In this document: positions 55,173 through 64,000 of the stretch, piece after piece
Numbering within the stretch: position 1 is the first letter of the stretch
Layout: each line of letters opens with the position of its first letter
NCBI RefSeq assembly: GCF_004761875.1
Contig: NZ_SJEY01000005.1
Span: 62,001 to 126,000, forward strand
Source: Roseovarius aestuariivivens
GTDB lineage: Bacteria; Pseudomonadota; Alphaproteobacteria; Rhodobacterales; Rhodobacteraceae
Length of the DNA: 64,000 nt
Reading direction: 5' to 3'
The notes under the pieces: generated by a model
Seen by the model: the letters and a program-made list of their open reading frames with translations, nothing else
The model's database searches: none
Told to the model about the DNA's origin: nothing
Program-made: the position numbers and the translations under genes

Positions 55173-55961
55173 ATGGGCGCACCTCTTTTTCGTTTCAGTC
55201 GATTTGTAAGAGCTCGCCATCGACGTTCTGTCGCAGTATTGGCCGCCGGTCTGGTGGTTGGAAGCTTGATGTTATCCCCCGCTTCGGCGCAGCAGCAGAT
55301 GGAACTGCACCTCGTCCTGGCCTTTGACGCCTCTGCCAGCGTGAATGATGTCGAATTCGAAATTCAGCGCACCGGGACCGCGCGGGCCTTGCGGCATCCT
55401 TCGGTTCTGGCCGCCGTCGAGCAGGCCGATGGCGGTGTGGCCGTGTCGATCATACAATGGTCCAGCGTCAGCCTGCAGGCGGTGGGGCTGGACTGGGTGA
55501 CGCTGCGCACGTCGAAGGAGGTCAGGCGCTTTGCCGATCAGGTCCAGGCTATGCCGCGCAAGCTGTCCGGTGGTGGGACGATGGTGCATACCGGGCTGGA
55601 ATTCGCCGCACGACAACTGGACGCGGCCCCGGCCGCGGCGCGACGCCGCGTCATCGACCTGTCCGGCAACGGCAGGTCGGACAATCTTGATAAAATGCTC
55701 GAAACACGGGATCAGCTGGTGCGCGATGGTGTGGTGATCAATGCCTTGGCCATCGAAGAGCTCAACAACGACCTGACCAGTTATTTCTACAGATACCTGA
55801 TTGGCGGCGCCGGAGCCTTTGTTATCACCGCAGATGAATTCGAGGATTTTTCCGACGCGATGCGCATCAAGCTTTATCGAGAGATCAGGGGGGATCTTTC
55901 CGCAAAGATCCAGGATGATTGTCCGGGCCAGTTCCGGCAGGTCCGTCAGGCGTCACGGTAA
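55173..55961 (+). CDS. Exported DUF1194 (von Willebrand A-like) protein
   Basis: A 262-residue exported protein: a basic start, then the hydrophobic stretch SVAVLAAGLVVGSLMLSPASA. The mature domain has a VWA-like fold with the metal-site start LVLAFDASASV (D-x-S-x-S), GGGTMVHTG and VIDLSGNGRSDN. DUF1194 proteins are of unknown function. GGGAGAG precedes the ATG. The gene stands alone, with phased repeats upstream, and converges on the deacetylase-like gene. Confidence 0.87.
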   Translation: MGAPLFRFSRFVRARHRRSVAVLAAGLVVGSLMLSPASAQQQMELHLVLAFDASASVNDVEFEIQRTGTARALRHPSVLAAVEQADGGVAVSIIQWSSVSLQAVGLDWVTLRTSKEVRRFADQVQAMPRKLSGGGTMVHTGLEFAARQLDAAPAAARRRVIDLSGNGRSDNLDKMLETRDQLVRDGVVINALAIEELNNDLTSYFYRYLIGGAGAFVITADEFEDFSDAMRIKLYREIRGDLSAKIQDDCPGQFRQVRQASR

Positions 55962-56050
55962 GGCGCGCAATGTCACGATTGTCTGTAGCAGCTCACCACG
56001 TGTGGGGATCCGCAATTGAAATCAGCTTGTGTCCCTGACACCTGTCGTCC

Positions 56051-57523
56051 TCACTCTGCGCTCAAAACTGCCGAGACCGGCGCCAGCGCCACGCTGGCCG
56101 CGCGGTCCTGCAGACCCCAAAGCAAGAGCGCGCTGATCGTGTCGGGGCGCAGGCGGCCCAGCATGATCACGCCGCCCGTCTCCTGCCCCGCGCGGAACGC
56201 CGCCTGATCGAGGAAGCGGCGGATGACGGTGGCGTTCTGGCCCGCGCCATCGAAATCGCGGAAGACCGGCGCGGCAGGCACGCCTTCGCGCGCGATGAGT
56301 TTCTGGACGGTATTGAGACCGTTGGGAAAGAGGACCAGACCGTGCCCGCTGTCGAGCAGGATCGGGGCCAGTTGCTCCGCCGCCTCACGGCTGGCCTGTA
56401 GTCCCGAGCCGGTGCCTTCCATGACCGCGACGGCCTCGGGGACCGCGTCGAGATAGGTGGCCATCGTGACCTCGGCGTCACGCGCGGTTGCGGTCTCGGG
56501 CAGGTTGGCCATGGCCAGAACTTCGAGACCTGCCTCGCGGTACTGACCGGCGATGCGCGCGGCATCCGGGCGCGTGGCGTCGATGGCAAAGCTGATCGGA
56601 TAGGGGAAGTCGGCGAGCGCCGCCGGGCCGATGGGGCTGGTGCCGTCATCGATAAGCACGATGGACATGAGCGGCTTGCCCTCGGGGTTCTCGAAGGGCA
56701 CGGCGAAGCGGTCGATGGCGCGCTGAGGCTCGTCTTCTGCAACGGCCTCGTCCTCGGGCTCTGGCGTGGCGGTCTCGGGTTCGGGCGCGGGATCGCCAAC
56801 CGAAGGAAGGCGGTTGGTGGTCACGCCCTGTGCGAGATCACCGATCGTACCGGCCGCTGGGGCGCTGTCCTGTGGCGTTTCTTCGGCTGGCGTGGCCGGC
56901 GCAGGATCGGGCAAGGCCGTCGCCTGCGCCTCGGGGACGGGTTCGGATGCGGGCGCGGGGGCCGGCGCCTCGGCGGGCTGTTCGGTGGCGGTGGGCGCGG
57001 TCGGCGCGGTGTCCGCCTGCGACGGGGCGGGATCCGGGAAGGCGCTGTCTTCGGCCTCGGGCAGCACGGGCTGGGCCGGGTCGGTGGAGATCGACAGATC
57101 CTCCTCGCCGCCAGGCGCCTCGGGCGCGAGGGCCTGCGGATTGGGCAGAACCGGGTCTTCGGTTCCGACAGCGACATCGGCGCCGCCCGTAGGCGCGGCG
57201 GGCGCGTCGAGCGCCGCCTCGGCCTGGCCCGTCTCGGGCGTGCGCGCGGGCGTCGTGTCGGCGTCCTTCAGAGAGCTCAGGTCATCCGGCGCGGGGGCGG
57301 TGACCTGCGGCACGCTGTCGGGCAGCTGGGTGTCCTGCAGGGGCGAGAGCGTGGCCTCTTCATCCTCGCGTTGCTGATTGAATTCGGAGCCTGCCGGCAC
57401 GTCAAGCGCTGTGGCCTCGGGCGGGGCTGCGCCCGGAACCTCGGACATGAGAGAAATCGCCCCCAGAACCACGCCCGAAAGGGCCGTTCCGGAAAGAAGA
57501 CCGGCGAGTAATCCGCGTAACAC
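56051..57523 (-). CDS. Divergent polysaccharide deacetylase family protein with long low-complexity linker
   Basis: A 490-residue protein starting at GTG (GGGGG seven bases upstream) with the N-terminal membrane anchor LRGLLAGLLSGTALSGVVLGA. Then comes a roughly 220-residue linker rich in Pro, Ala, Glu and Thr, and a C-terminal domain (about 265-490) of the divergent polysaccharide deacetylase class: PLMSIVLIDDGTSPIG, FPYPISFAIDATRPDA, VLAMANLP and GGVIMLGRLRPDTI. Typical metal-binding Asp-His-His residues of NodB enzymes are not clearly present, so activity is doubtful. It would stand in the cell envelope. Confidence 0.83.
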   Translation of the reverse strand: MLRGLLAGLLSGTALSGVVLGAISLMSEVPGAAPPEATALDVPAGSEFNQQREDEEATLSPLQDTQLPDSVPQVTAPAPDDLSSLKDADTTPARTPETGQAEAALDAPAAPTGGADVAVGTEDPVLPNPQALAPEAPGGEEDLSISTDPAQPVLPEAEDSAFPDPAPSQADTAPTAPTATEQPAEAPAPAPASEPVPEAQATALPDPAPATPAEETPQDSAPAAGTIGDLAQGVTTNRLPSVGDPAPEPETATPEPEDEAVAEDEPQRAIDRFAVPFENPEGKPLMSIVLIDDGTSPIGPAALADFPYPISFAIDATRPDAARIAGQYREAGLEVLAMANLPETATARDAEVTMATYLDAVPEAVAVMEGTGSGLQASREAAEQLAPILLDSGHGLVLFPNGLNTVQKLIAREGVPAAPVFRDFDGAGQNATVIRRFLDQAAFRAGQETGGVIMLGRLRPDTISALLLWGLQDRAASVALAPVSAVLSAE

Positions 57524-57648
57524 TGCTATGCCCCCGTCTTTTGCTTTTTGACACTCTTGCGCCCCTTGACGGTGCCGCGCAACCCTGAACATGTATACCG
57601 CGACCGCGACCCGGGCCGAAAGCCCCAACACTGAAGGGATCGGGCGAA

Positions 57649-58230
57649 ATGCTGCTGCTGATCGATAACTACGACAGTTTCACCTACAACCTCGTGCATT
57701 ACGTGGGCGAGCTTGGGGCCGAAGTGGTCGTGCGCCGCAACGATGCGATCGACGTGCAGGAAGCCATGGCGATGAAGCCCGCAGGCATTCTGCTGTCGCC
57801 CGGACCCGGCACGCCGGACCAGTCCGGCATCTGCCTGGCGCTGACGGAGGCCGCCGCCGAGACCAAAATTCCGCTTCTGGGGGTGTGCCTTGGGCATCAG
57901 ACCATCGGGCAGATCTTTGGCGGAAAGGTGGTGCGGCATACCGACATCGTGCACGGCAAGATGGGCCTGATGCATCACACGGGCAAAGGCGTGTTCGCCG
58001 GCCTGCCCTCGCCCTTCGAGGCGACGCGCTATCACTCACTGGTGGTGGAGCGCGCGAGCTGTCCCGAGAGCCTGGAGATCACCGCCGAGCTTGAGGATGG
58101 TACGATCATGGGGCTGCAGCACAAGGAACTGCCCATCCATGGCGTGCAGTTTCACCCGGAATCCATCGCCTCGGAGCATGGTCATGCCCTGCTGAAGAAT
58201 TTCCTCCACGTGATGAAGGTGCCCGCATGA
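57649..58230 (+). CDS. trpG: Anthranilate synthase component II (glutamine amidotransferase)
   Basis: A 193-residue class I amidotransferase that supplies ammonia to TrpE. The catalytic cysteine is C80 in GVCLGHQ, with His/Glu in [20 protein letters not shown] starts the protein. It opens the trpG-trpD-trpC-moaC-moeA operon, where each gene overlaps the next by one to four bases. Confidence 0.96.
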   Translation: MLLLIDNYDSFTYNLVHYVGELGAEVVVRRNDAIDVQEAMAMKPAGILLSPGPGTPDQSGICLALTEAAAETKIPLLGVCLGHQTIGQIFGGKVVRHTDIVHGKMGLMHHTGKGVFAGLPSPFEATRYHSLVVERASCPESLEITAELEDGTIMGLQHKELPIHGVQFHPESIASEHGHALLKNFLHVMKVPA

Positions 58231-59249
58231 GCGATGACCTCAAGCCGCTGATCGGGATGGCGGCCGAGCGCCCGCTGACGCGCGACGAGGCCGAGCGCGC
58301 CTTTGGCGTGCTGTTCGAGGGCGAGGCGACGCCGGCGCAGATGGGCGGGTTCCTGATGGCGCTGCGCACGCGGGGCGAAACGGTGGACGAATACGCCGCC
58401 GCCGCCGCCGTCATGCGCGCCAAGTGCAACAGGGTGCGCGCGCCGGCGGACGCGATGGATATCGTCGGCACCGGCGGCGACGGCAAGGGCACGCTCAACA
58501 TCTCGACCGCGACGGCCTTTGTGGTCGCAGGCGCGGGCGTGCCGGTGGCCAAGCACGGCAACCGCAATCTCAGCTCCAAGTCCGGCGCGGCGGATGCGCT
58601 GACGCAGATGGGCGTAAACGTGATGGTGGGCGCCGAGGTTGTGGAAAAGGCGCTGCAAGAGGCCGGGATCGCCTTCATGATGGCGCCGATGCATCACCCG
58701 GCGATGGCCCATGTCGGCCCGGTGCGCGCCGAGCTGGGCACGCGCACGATCTTCAATATTCTTGGCCCGTTGACCAATCCGGCAGGGGTCAAGCGGCAAC
58801 TGACCGGCGCGTTTTCCCGCACGCTGATCCGGCCCATGGCGGAAACGCTGGGTCAACTTGGATCCGAGCGTGCGTGGCTTGTGCATGGCGGCGATGGCAC
58901 CGATGAGCTGAGCATCGCGGGCGTCAGTTACGTGGCCGCGCTGGAGGAGGATGGCAGCATCCGCGAGGTCGAGCTGCACCCGGAGGATTTCGGCCTGCCC
59001 GAGCATCCGTTCGAGGCGATCCTGGGCGGCACGCCCGAGGACAATGGCGCGGCGTTCCGGGCGCTCTTGCAGGGCGAGACCGGCGCCTATCGCGACGCGG
59101 TGCTGCTCAACGCGTCGGCGGCGCTTGTTGTCGCCGGAAAGACCGAGGATCTGCGGGATGGCGTGGCGATGGCCGCCGAGAGCATCGACAGCGGCGCGGC
59201 GCTGGCGCGGATCGAAACCCTGGCACGAGTCACATCGGAGGCCGCATGA
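58227..59249 (+). CDS. trpD: Anthranilate phosphoribosyltransferase
   Basis: A 340-residue enzyme joining anthranilate and PRPP. It has the PRPP-binding [31 protein letters not shown] and the anthranilate-side [10 protein letters not shown]. The length is normal. It overlaps trpG by four bases (ATGA) and trpC by four. Confidence 0.96.
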   Translation: MSDDLKPLIGMAAERPLTRDEAERAFGVLFEGEATPAQMGGFLMALRTRGETVDEYAAAAAVMRAKCNRVRAPADAMDIVGTGGDGKGTLNISTATAFVVAGAGVPVAKHGNRNLSSKSGAADALTQMGVNVMVGAEVVEKALQEAGIAFMMAPMHHPAMAHVGPVRAELGTRTIFNILGPLTNPAGVKRQLTGAFSRTLIRPMAETLGQLGSERAWLVHGGDGTDELSIAGVSYVAALEEDGSIREVELHPEDFGLPEHPFEAILGGTPEDNGAAFRALLQGETGAYRDAVLLNASAALVVAGKTEDLRDGVAMAAESIDSGAALARIETLARVTSEAA

Positions 59250-60064
59250 CCACCCCGTCCATTCTTGAGAAGATCAAGGCCTACAAGCTTGAGGAGATCG
59301 CCGCCGCAAAGGCCGAGAAGCCCATGGAGCAGCTTGAAGACGAGGCACGGGCCGCTCCGGCAGTGCGCCCTTTCGCCGAGGCGCTTTTGCAGGCCAGCAA
59401 GTCGGGCTTCGGCCTGATTGCCGAGATCAAGAAGGCAAGCCCGTCCAAGGGTTTGATCCGCGCCGATTTTGACCCCGAGGCGCTGGCGCAGGCCTATGCG
59501 CGAGGTGGAGCAACCTGCCTGTCGGTGCTGACCGATACACCCAGTTTTCAGGGCGCGCCCGAATACTTGCAACAGGCGCGCGCCGCCTGCGATCTGCCCG
59601 TGCTGCGCAAGGATTTCATGTACGATCCCTATCAGGTGGCCGAGGCGCGGGCCTGGGGCGCGGATGCGATCCTGATCATCATGGCCTCGGTCGGCGACGC
59701 GCAGGCGCGCGAGCTGGAAGAGGCCGCCGGCGCGTGGGGTATGGACGCGCTCATAGAGGTGCATAACCGCGAGGAACTGGACCGCGCAAGCCTTCTGACC
59801 TCGAAGATGATTGGGATAAATAATCGTGATCTCAATACCTTCGAGACCACGCTTGATGTTACCAAGAGCCTTGCGAAATTCGTACCCGCCGACCGGATCA
59901 TCATCTCGGAAAGCGGTCTTTCCGGGCGCGACGACCTGTCCGAACTGGCACGGTACGGCGCCAAATGCTTTCTCATCGGCGAGACGCTCATGCGGCAGGA
60001 GAACGTGGAACAGGCCACGCTGGAGATCCTGTCCGCGCCGGCCTCGCCGCACGGGATGTTCTGA
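59246..60064 (+). CDS. trpC: Indole-3-glycerol phosphate synthase
   Basis: A 272-residue TIM-barrel enzyme closing the indole ring. It has the family motifs [58 protein letters not shown] and [12 protein letters not shown]. It is the unfused form (no TrpF). Its stop overlaps the moaC start by one base (TGATG). Confidence 0.96.
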   Translation: MTTPSILEKIKAYKLEEIAAAKAEKPMEQLEDEARAAPAVRPFAEALLQASKSGFGLIAEIKKASPSKGLIRADFDPEALAQAYARGGATCLSVLTDTPSFQGAPEYLQQARAACDLPVLRKDFMYDPYQVAEARAWGADAILIIMASVGDAQARELEEAAGAWGMDALIEVHNREELDRASLLTSKMIGINNRDLNTFETTLDVTKSLAKFVPADRIIISESGLSGRDDLSELARYGAKCFLIGETLMRQENVEQATLEILSAPASPHGMF

Positions 60065-60540
60065 TGGCCGGTCTAACGCATTTCGACGGCAAGGGTGACG
60101 CGCATATGGTCGACGTGTCGGACAAACCCGTCACCGACCGGGTTGCCGTTGCCGAAGGCTACGTGAAGATGGCCCGAGAAACCTTTGATATCATTGCTGA
60201 AGGCCGCGCGAAAAAAGGGGATGTCCTTTCTGTTGCGCGGCTGGCGGGGATCATGGGGGCCAAGAAGACGCCCGAGCTTATCCCGCTCTGTCACCCGTTG
60301 CCGGTGACCAAGGTAGCAGTGGACCTGACGCTGGACGCCGACCTTCCGGGCGTGCGGATCGAGGGCACGGTCAAGACATCCGGCCAGACCGGGGTGGAGA
60401 TGGAGGCGCTGACGGCGGTCGGCACTGCCGCGCTGACCGTTTATGACATGGCCAAGGCCGTGGACAAGGCGATGGAGATCGGCGGCATCCGCGTGATCTT
60501 GAAAGATGGCGGGAAATCCGGGCGGTACGAGGCGTCATGA
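60064..60540 (+). CDS. moaC: Cyclic pyranopterin monophosphate synthase
   Basis: A 158-residue MoaC, making cyclic pyranopterin monophosphate for molybdenum cofactor. It has [18 protein letters not shown], the conserved [18 protein letters not shown] and [17 protein letters not shown]. Full length. It is coupled to trpC and to moeA, an order seen across Rhodobacteraceae. Confidence 0.96.
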   Translation: MAGLTHFDGKGDAHMVDVSDKPVTDRVAVAEGYVKMARETFDIIAEGRAKKGDVLSVARLAGIMGAKKTPELIPLCHPLPVTKVAVDLTLDADLPGVRIEGTVKTSGQTGVEMEALTAVGTAALTVYDMAKAVDKAMEIGGIRVILKDGGKSGRYEAS

Positions 60541-61709
60541 TCACCGTCGAAGAGGCGCTGGATCATCTGTTCTCACTCGTTTCGCCCCTGGAAGTGGAAC
60601 GCGTGCCGCTGGCCCAGGCCGGGGGGCGCGTTCTGGCCGAGGGCGCCGAGGCCCGGCGCGACCAGCCGCCCTTTCCCGCCTCGGCGATGGACGGCTACGC
60701 CGTGGCCGACGATGCGGTGCGGGTCGGCGCCACCTTCGAGGTGATCGGCGAGGCGGCGGCAGGACACGGATTTACGGGAACGGTCGGCGCAGGCCAAGCG
60801 GTGCGCATTTTTACCGGCGCCCCCGTACCCCCGGGGGCGGACCGTGTCGTTATCCAGGAGGATGTGACACGGGACGGGGACTGTGTCACCGTGACCGGCC
60901 CGCCCGACGAAAGCCCGCATGTGCGCCCGCAGGGCAGCGATTTCAAGATCGGCGACCGGATCGAAGCGCCGCGACGGTTGAGCCCGCCGGACATCGCCCT
61001 TCTGGCGGCAATGAACGTGGCCGACGTCAAGGTGCGGCGCAAGCCACGCGTGGCGCTGATCTCGACCGGCGACGAGCTTGTGATGCCCGGGGACGATCCC
61101 GGTCCGGATCAGATCATCGCGTCGAACACCTTCGGCCTGAAGGCAATGCTGGAAGAGATGGGCGCGCGGGCGCGGATCCTGCCGATTGCCCGGGACACAA
61201 CCACCTCGCTGGAAACTGCATTCGAGTTGGCGGCCGGAGCAGATCTGGTGGTGACGATCGGCGGCGCGTCAGTGGGCGATCATGACCTCGTGGGCAAGGT
61301 CGCGGGCGACCTCGGCCTGCAGCGCGCCTTTTACAAGGTGGCGATGCGGCCAGGCAAACCGCTGATGGCGGGGCGCATGGGCGAGGCCGCGATGCTGGGC
61401 CTGCCGGGCAATCCGGTGTCTGCCATGGTCTGTGGCCACGTTTTTCTGGCGCCGATGATCCGCGTGATGCTGGGTCTGGGTGCCGCCCCTGCCCCGCGCC
61501 TGCGCGCGACGCTTAGCCGGGACATGGACGCCGGAGGCCCGCGAGAGCATTACATGCGCGCGGAGGTGTCAAACGGGCAAATCACTCCAGAACCGCGCCA
61601 GGACAGCGCGCTTCTGTCGGTGCTGGCGCGGGCCAACGCCCTGATGATCCGACCCGCAGGGGATAAGCCGCGTAATGCGGGAGATGTGATGGAATATATC
61701 TCCCTCTGA
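60537..61709 (+). CDS. moeA: Molybdopterin molybdenumtransferase
   Basis: A 390-residue MoeA that inserts molybdate into adenylated molybdopterin. It has [37 protein letters not shown], the central [13 protein letters not shown] and [16 protein letters not shown]. All four domains are present. It overlaps moaC by four bases. lexA follows after its own promoter. Confidence 0.96.
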   Translation: MITVEEALDHLFSLVSPLEVERVPLAQAGGRVLAEGAEARRDQPPFPASAMDGYAVADDAVRVGATFEVIGEAAAGHGFTGTVGAGQAVRIFTGAPVPPGADRVVIQEDVTRDGDCVTVTGPPDESPHVRPQGSDFKIGDRIEAPRRLSPPDIALLAAMNVADVKVRRKPRVALISTGDELVMPGDDPGPDQIIASNTFGLKAMLEEMGARARILPIARDTTTSLETAFELAAGADLVVTIGGASVGDHDLVGKVAGDLGLQRAFYKVAMRPGKPLMAGRMGEAAMLGLPGNPVSAMVCGHVFLAPMIRVMLGLGAAPAPRLRATLSRDMDAGGPREHYMRAEVSNGQITPEPRQDSALLSVLARANALMIRPAGDKPRNAGDVMEYISL

Positions 61710-61739
61710 TTGTACTGCTTTGGGTTATCCACAGACTTG

Positions 61740-61768
61740 TTGACACAAAACAAGAACATGCGTAGAAC
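61740..61768 (+). promoter_or_regulatory. lexA promoter with SOS box
   Basis: TTGACA (61740-61745), a 17-base spacer and TAGAAC (61763-61768) make a good sigma-70 promoter. The alphaproteobacterial LexA box GAAC-ATGCGTA-GAAC (61754-61768) covers spacer and -10, so LexA represses its own gene. The lexA ATG is 35 bases downstream. Confidence 0.85.
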
Positions 61769-61803
61769 AAAACGAAACGCATCCCGGGCGGAGGACATCC
61801 TAC

Positions 61804-62505
61804 ATGCTGACCAAGAAGCAGCTGGACCTGTTGGAATTCATTCACAAGCGTGTACAGCGCGACGGGGTGCCCCCCAGTTTCGACGAGATGAAAGACGCGC
61901 TCGACCTGCGGTCGAAGTCCGGCATTCACCGGCTGATCACGGCGCTTGAGGAACGCGGGTTTATCCGGCGTCTGGCGCATCGCGCCCGGGCGCTGGAGAT
62001 CGTCAAACTGCCCGATAGCCTGATGAGCGACATGGTCGGCGCGTTCAGCCCCCGCGTGATCGAGGGCGACCGGCCAGACACGCCGCCGCCCGCGCGGGCA
62101 AAGCCGGTGAGCACACTGGACGTGGCGGAACTGCCGCTGATGGGCAAGATCGCCGCCGGTGTGCCGATCGAGGCCATCGCCCATGCCAGCCGCAACGTTG
62201 CGGTGCCGGGCGGTATGGTTTCCGGACCGGGTCAGCACTACGCTCTGGAGGTCAAAGGCGACTCGATGGTCGATGCGGGCATCAATGACGGCGACGTGGT
62301 GATCATCCGCGAGACGGAAGTGGCCGACAACGGCGATATCGTCGTGGCTTTGGTCGAAGATCACGAAGCGACACTCAAGAAATTCTTCCGTCGCGGCAAC
62401 GCCATCGCGCTGGAGGCCGCCAACCCGGCCTACGAGACGCGCGTTCTTCCGGAGGACAAGGTCAAGGTGCAGGGCAAGCTGGTGGGCTTGATCCGCAGCT
62501 ACTAG
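61804..62505 (+). CDS. lexA: SOS repressor LexA
   Basis: A 233-residue repressor-protease. The N-terminal winged helix is at about 1-65 ([43 protein letters not shown]). The autocleavage site is A118-G119 in KIAAGV, and the catalytic pair is S154 (GDSMVDAG) and K192 (TLKKFFR). A hinge of about 30 residues, longer than in E. coli, is normal in alphaproteobacteria. DNA damage sensing via RecA would trigger cleavage. Autoregulation is shown by the box upstream. Confidence 0.97.
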   Translation: MLTKKQLDLLEFIHKRVQRDGVPPSFDEMKDALDLRSKSGIHRLITALEERGFIRRLAHRARALEIVKLPDSLMSDMVGAFSPRVIEGDRPDTPPPARAKPVSTLDVAELPLMGKIAAGVPIEAIAHASRNVAVPGGMVSGPGQHYALEVKGDSMVDAGINDGDVVIIRETEVADNGDIVVALVEDHEATLKKFFRRGNAIALEAANPAYETRVLPEDKVKVQGKLVGLIRSY

Positions 62506-62589
62506 AGAACTTGCTGCCGGGTAACGGACGTTCCTCAATGGTATGATGCCCCGCGCTTAAGGGCGATCAGCGGTCTTGCGTGCGAAGGA

Positions 62590-64000
62590 TCACTGTCGGT
62601 TCCAGAGCCGGTCGCCGCTGAGGTCGCGTGCGGTGACCTCACGTATCCCGGTTTCTGTCCGGTAGAGCGCAAGCGCGCCTGTGTCGCGCAGGCCCTTGGG
62701 TGTCAGGATGCGGCAGGGCAAATCGGGCGCGGGATCGACTGTCAGCACCACCAGCGTCTCAGGCGCGCAATCGCGAAGCTCGGCGGCCGCGCGTTTACCG
62801 CGCAGGGCCAGCACCGGCCAGCCGGTGGCGGCGACCTTGTCCCATCGCGCGTGGGCGGCCTCCTGCTCGGCGGCGTCGCCATCGTTTTCCAACCAGTTCG
62901 TTGCCACGAACCCCGCGCCCCGCGCGGTCGAAAGGGCGCGGCCCGCATCGGTCATCACGCCGACCAGCCCGCCGGTTTCCGAAATCAGCACGTCGGGGCG
63001 CGTGGCCTGTCCCCAGATCACGACCGCGACACAGACCGGCATCAGGCCGATCAGCCGCGACCGGCCCTGCCAAAGGATGACGAAGAGGATCCCCAGCGAC
63101 AGAAGCGGCAGAACCATGGGATCCGGCCTTGGTACGGTACCCCGCGCGCCGTCGAGGGCCGAGACCCGTGCCGCGACGCCCAGGATCCAGTCGAGGCCAA
63201 GCCCCATCGGCGCGAAGGCAAGCCAGTCGAGCCCGATCGGCATCAGCAGCACGGCCACCACCGCCATCGGCATGACAAGCACGCTCATCAGCGGTACGGA
63301 CAACAGGTTGGCCACAAGACCGTAATGCGCGATCTGATTGAAATGGGCGGCCGCGATGGGGGCGGTGGCCAGCCCCGCCACCCCGGAGGAGATGACCACG
63401 GTCAGCACCGGGCGTAGCCAGCGCGGACCCATGCTCAGCCCGTTGTCCCGGATGGCGTTGAAGACGGCGACCAGGGCCGTGGTGGCCGCGAAGGACATCT
63501 GGAAGCCCGGCCCGAGCAGGGCTTCGGGCCGCAGGATGAGCATGATCGTGGCGGCCAGCGCCACGGCGCGCAGCGAAAGCGCGCGCCGGTCTGCCAGCAC
63601 CGCGCACAGCATCACGGCCACCATGACAAATGCGCGCTCGGTCGCGACGTTGCCGCCCGAGAGCGCAAGATAAAAGCTGGCCACGACAAGCGAACCTATG
63701 GCGGAAAGCTTCTTGGCCGGCAGGCGCAGCGCCAGAAACGGGATCGCGGCGAAGCCGAGGCGCAGACCGCCGAAGACGACGCCTGCAAGCAAGCCCATGT
63801 GAAGACCAGAGATCGCCAGAAGATGCGCCAGGTTCGAGACGCGCAGCGACGTCAGCGTCTCCTGCCCGATGCCCGAGCGGTCGCCGGTCATGATGGCAGC
63901 GGCGAATCCACCGGTTTCGCCCGGCAGCGCCGCCTTGATCCGCGCCGAAAGTGCCATGCGCGCCTTGAAGAGCCATTGACCCGAGGCGGGCGGCGCGAAG
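62590..64000 (-). CDS. comEC: ComEC/Rec2-family DNA uptake channel protein (5' part outside window)
   Basis: The C-terminal 470 residues or so of a ComEC/Rec2 membrane protein; the frame stays open to the right edge, so the start is missing. The competence domain signature AHLLAISGLHMGLLAGV is followed by about eight membrane segments, and the C-terminal soluble part (from about 330 residues before the end) carries a beta-lactamase-like remnant (SETGGLVGVMTDAGRALS) lacking the HxHxDH metal motif, as in many short alphaproteobacterial versions. It would pass single-stranded DNA across the inner membrane. It converges on lexA with an 84-base gap. Confidence 0.9.
   Translation of the reverse strand, partial: FAPPASGQWLFKARMALSARIKAALPGETGGFAAAIMTGDRSGIGQETLTSLRVSNLAHLLAISGLHMGLLAGVVFGGLRLGFAAIPFLALRLPAKKLSAIGSLVVASFYLALSGGNVATERAFVMVAVMLCAVLADRRALSLRAVALAATIMLILRPEALLGPGFQMSFAATTALVAVFNAIRDNGLSMGPRWLRPVLTVVISSGVAGLATAPIAAAHFNQIAHYGLVANLLSVPLMSVLVMPMAVVAVLLMPIGLDWLAFAPMGLGLDWILGVAARVSALDGARGTVPRPDPMVLPLLSLGILFVILWQGRSRLIGLMPVCVAVVIWGQATRPDVLISETGGLVGVMTDAGRALSTARGAGFVATNWLENDGDAAEQEAAHARWDKVAATGWPVLALRGKRAAAELRDCAPETLVVLTVDPAPDLPCRILTPKGLRDTGALALYRTETGIREVTARDLSGDRLWNRQ

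Noticed and set aside
56766-57377. Plus-strand open frame rich in Gly, Ala and Ser opposite the deacetylase linker
   Set aside because: A mirror of the Pro/Ala/Glu linker codons; low complexity, with no independent support.

Overview
This GC-rich window reads as a chromosome segment of a Rhodobacteraceae (Roseobacter-group) alphaproteobacterium. The evidence is the gene content and order: ppiD-like/trpE, then trpGDC-moaC-moeA-lexA; a stand-alone pterin-binding methionine synthase subunit beside a MetF-like reductase; a B12-dependent class II ribonucleotide reductase; edd-eda; and an alphaproteobacterial SOS box (GAAC-N7-GAAC) in front of lexA. There are no insertion sequences, no CRISPR array and no complete prophage. 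Apart from one phage-tail-like pseudogene the window looks like core and regulatory chromosome.

Layout. 0-8.3 kb: an acetyltransferase, typA, an M48 protease, a fused transporter/spermidine-synthase-like protein, then on the minus strand a PIN protein, an RlmI-like 23S rRNA methyltransferase and a lipoprotein. 8.5-19.7 kb: an amide/urea-type nitrogen acquisition locus. On the plus strand are a Tat-dependent binding protein, two permeases, two ATPases, formamidase (fmdA) and the FmdB zinc ribbon. Divergently lie a hybrid histidine kinase whose N-terminus is a whole NCS1-type permease, and a receiver-LuxR regulator. 19.8-22.3 kb: a small protein behind a perfect CtrA-type site, then the minus-strand operon ppx - frameshifted tail-tube gene - rlmE. 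22.6-25.6 kb: C1/methionine genes and a flavin-binding PPOX-family protein. 25.6-29.4 kb: a second two-component locus (NarL/FixJ-type regulator, divergent small periplasmic protein and hybrid kinase with HPt). 29.4-34 kb: cupin and aldo/keto reductase flanking paired palindromes, a membrane protein, and edd-eda. 34-39.6 kb: a photolyase-like protein with its two domains in reversed order, and an AttEFGH-like ABC exporter/secreted lipocalin operon. 39.7-46.9 kb: glycosyltransferase, nrdJ with an upstream NrdR box, tRNA-Pro(UGG), a DUF192 protein, a double cold-shock-domain protein and pdxH. 47-53.6 kb: fabI, a LysE exporter, gpt, an aminotransferase, a PpiD-like foldase and trpE. 53.7-64 kb: a periplasmic rhodanese behind an FNR box and an ATTC-N8-GAAT palindrome, rluE-like, a DUF1194 protein, a polysaccharide deacetylase-like protein, trpGDC-moaC-moeA, lexA, and a comEC gene cut by the right edge.

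Most notable. (1) The NCS1-permease/histidine-kinase fusion, with a nine-cysteine module between permease and kinase, beside a formamide/short-chain-amide uptake and hydrolysis operon; this is a plausible poorly characterised transporter-as-sensor system. (2) A T4 gp19-like tail-tube gene embedded with overlapping starts and stops in the ppx-rlmE operon and broken by what looks like one missing base. (3) The rhodanese promoter with a perfect FNR site at about -41.5 and a persulfide-repressor-like palindrome over the -10/+1 region. (4) The domain-swapped photolyase-like protein. All calls come from reading the sequence only; no database search was possible.
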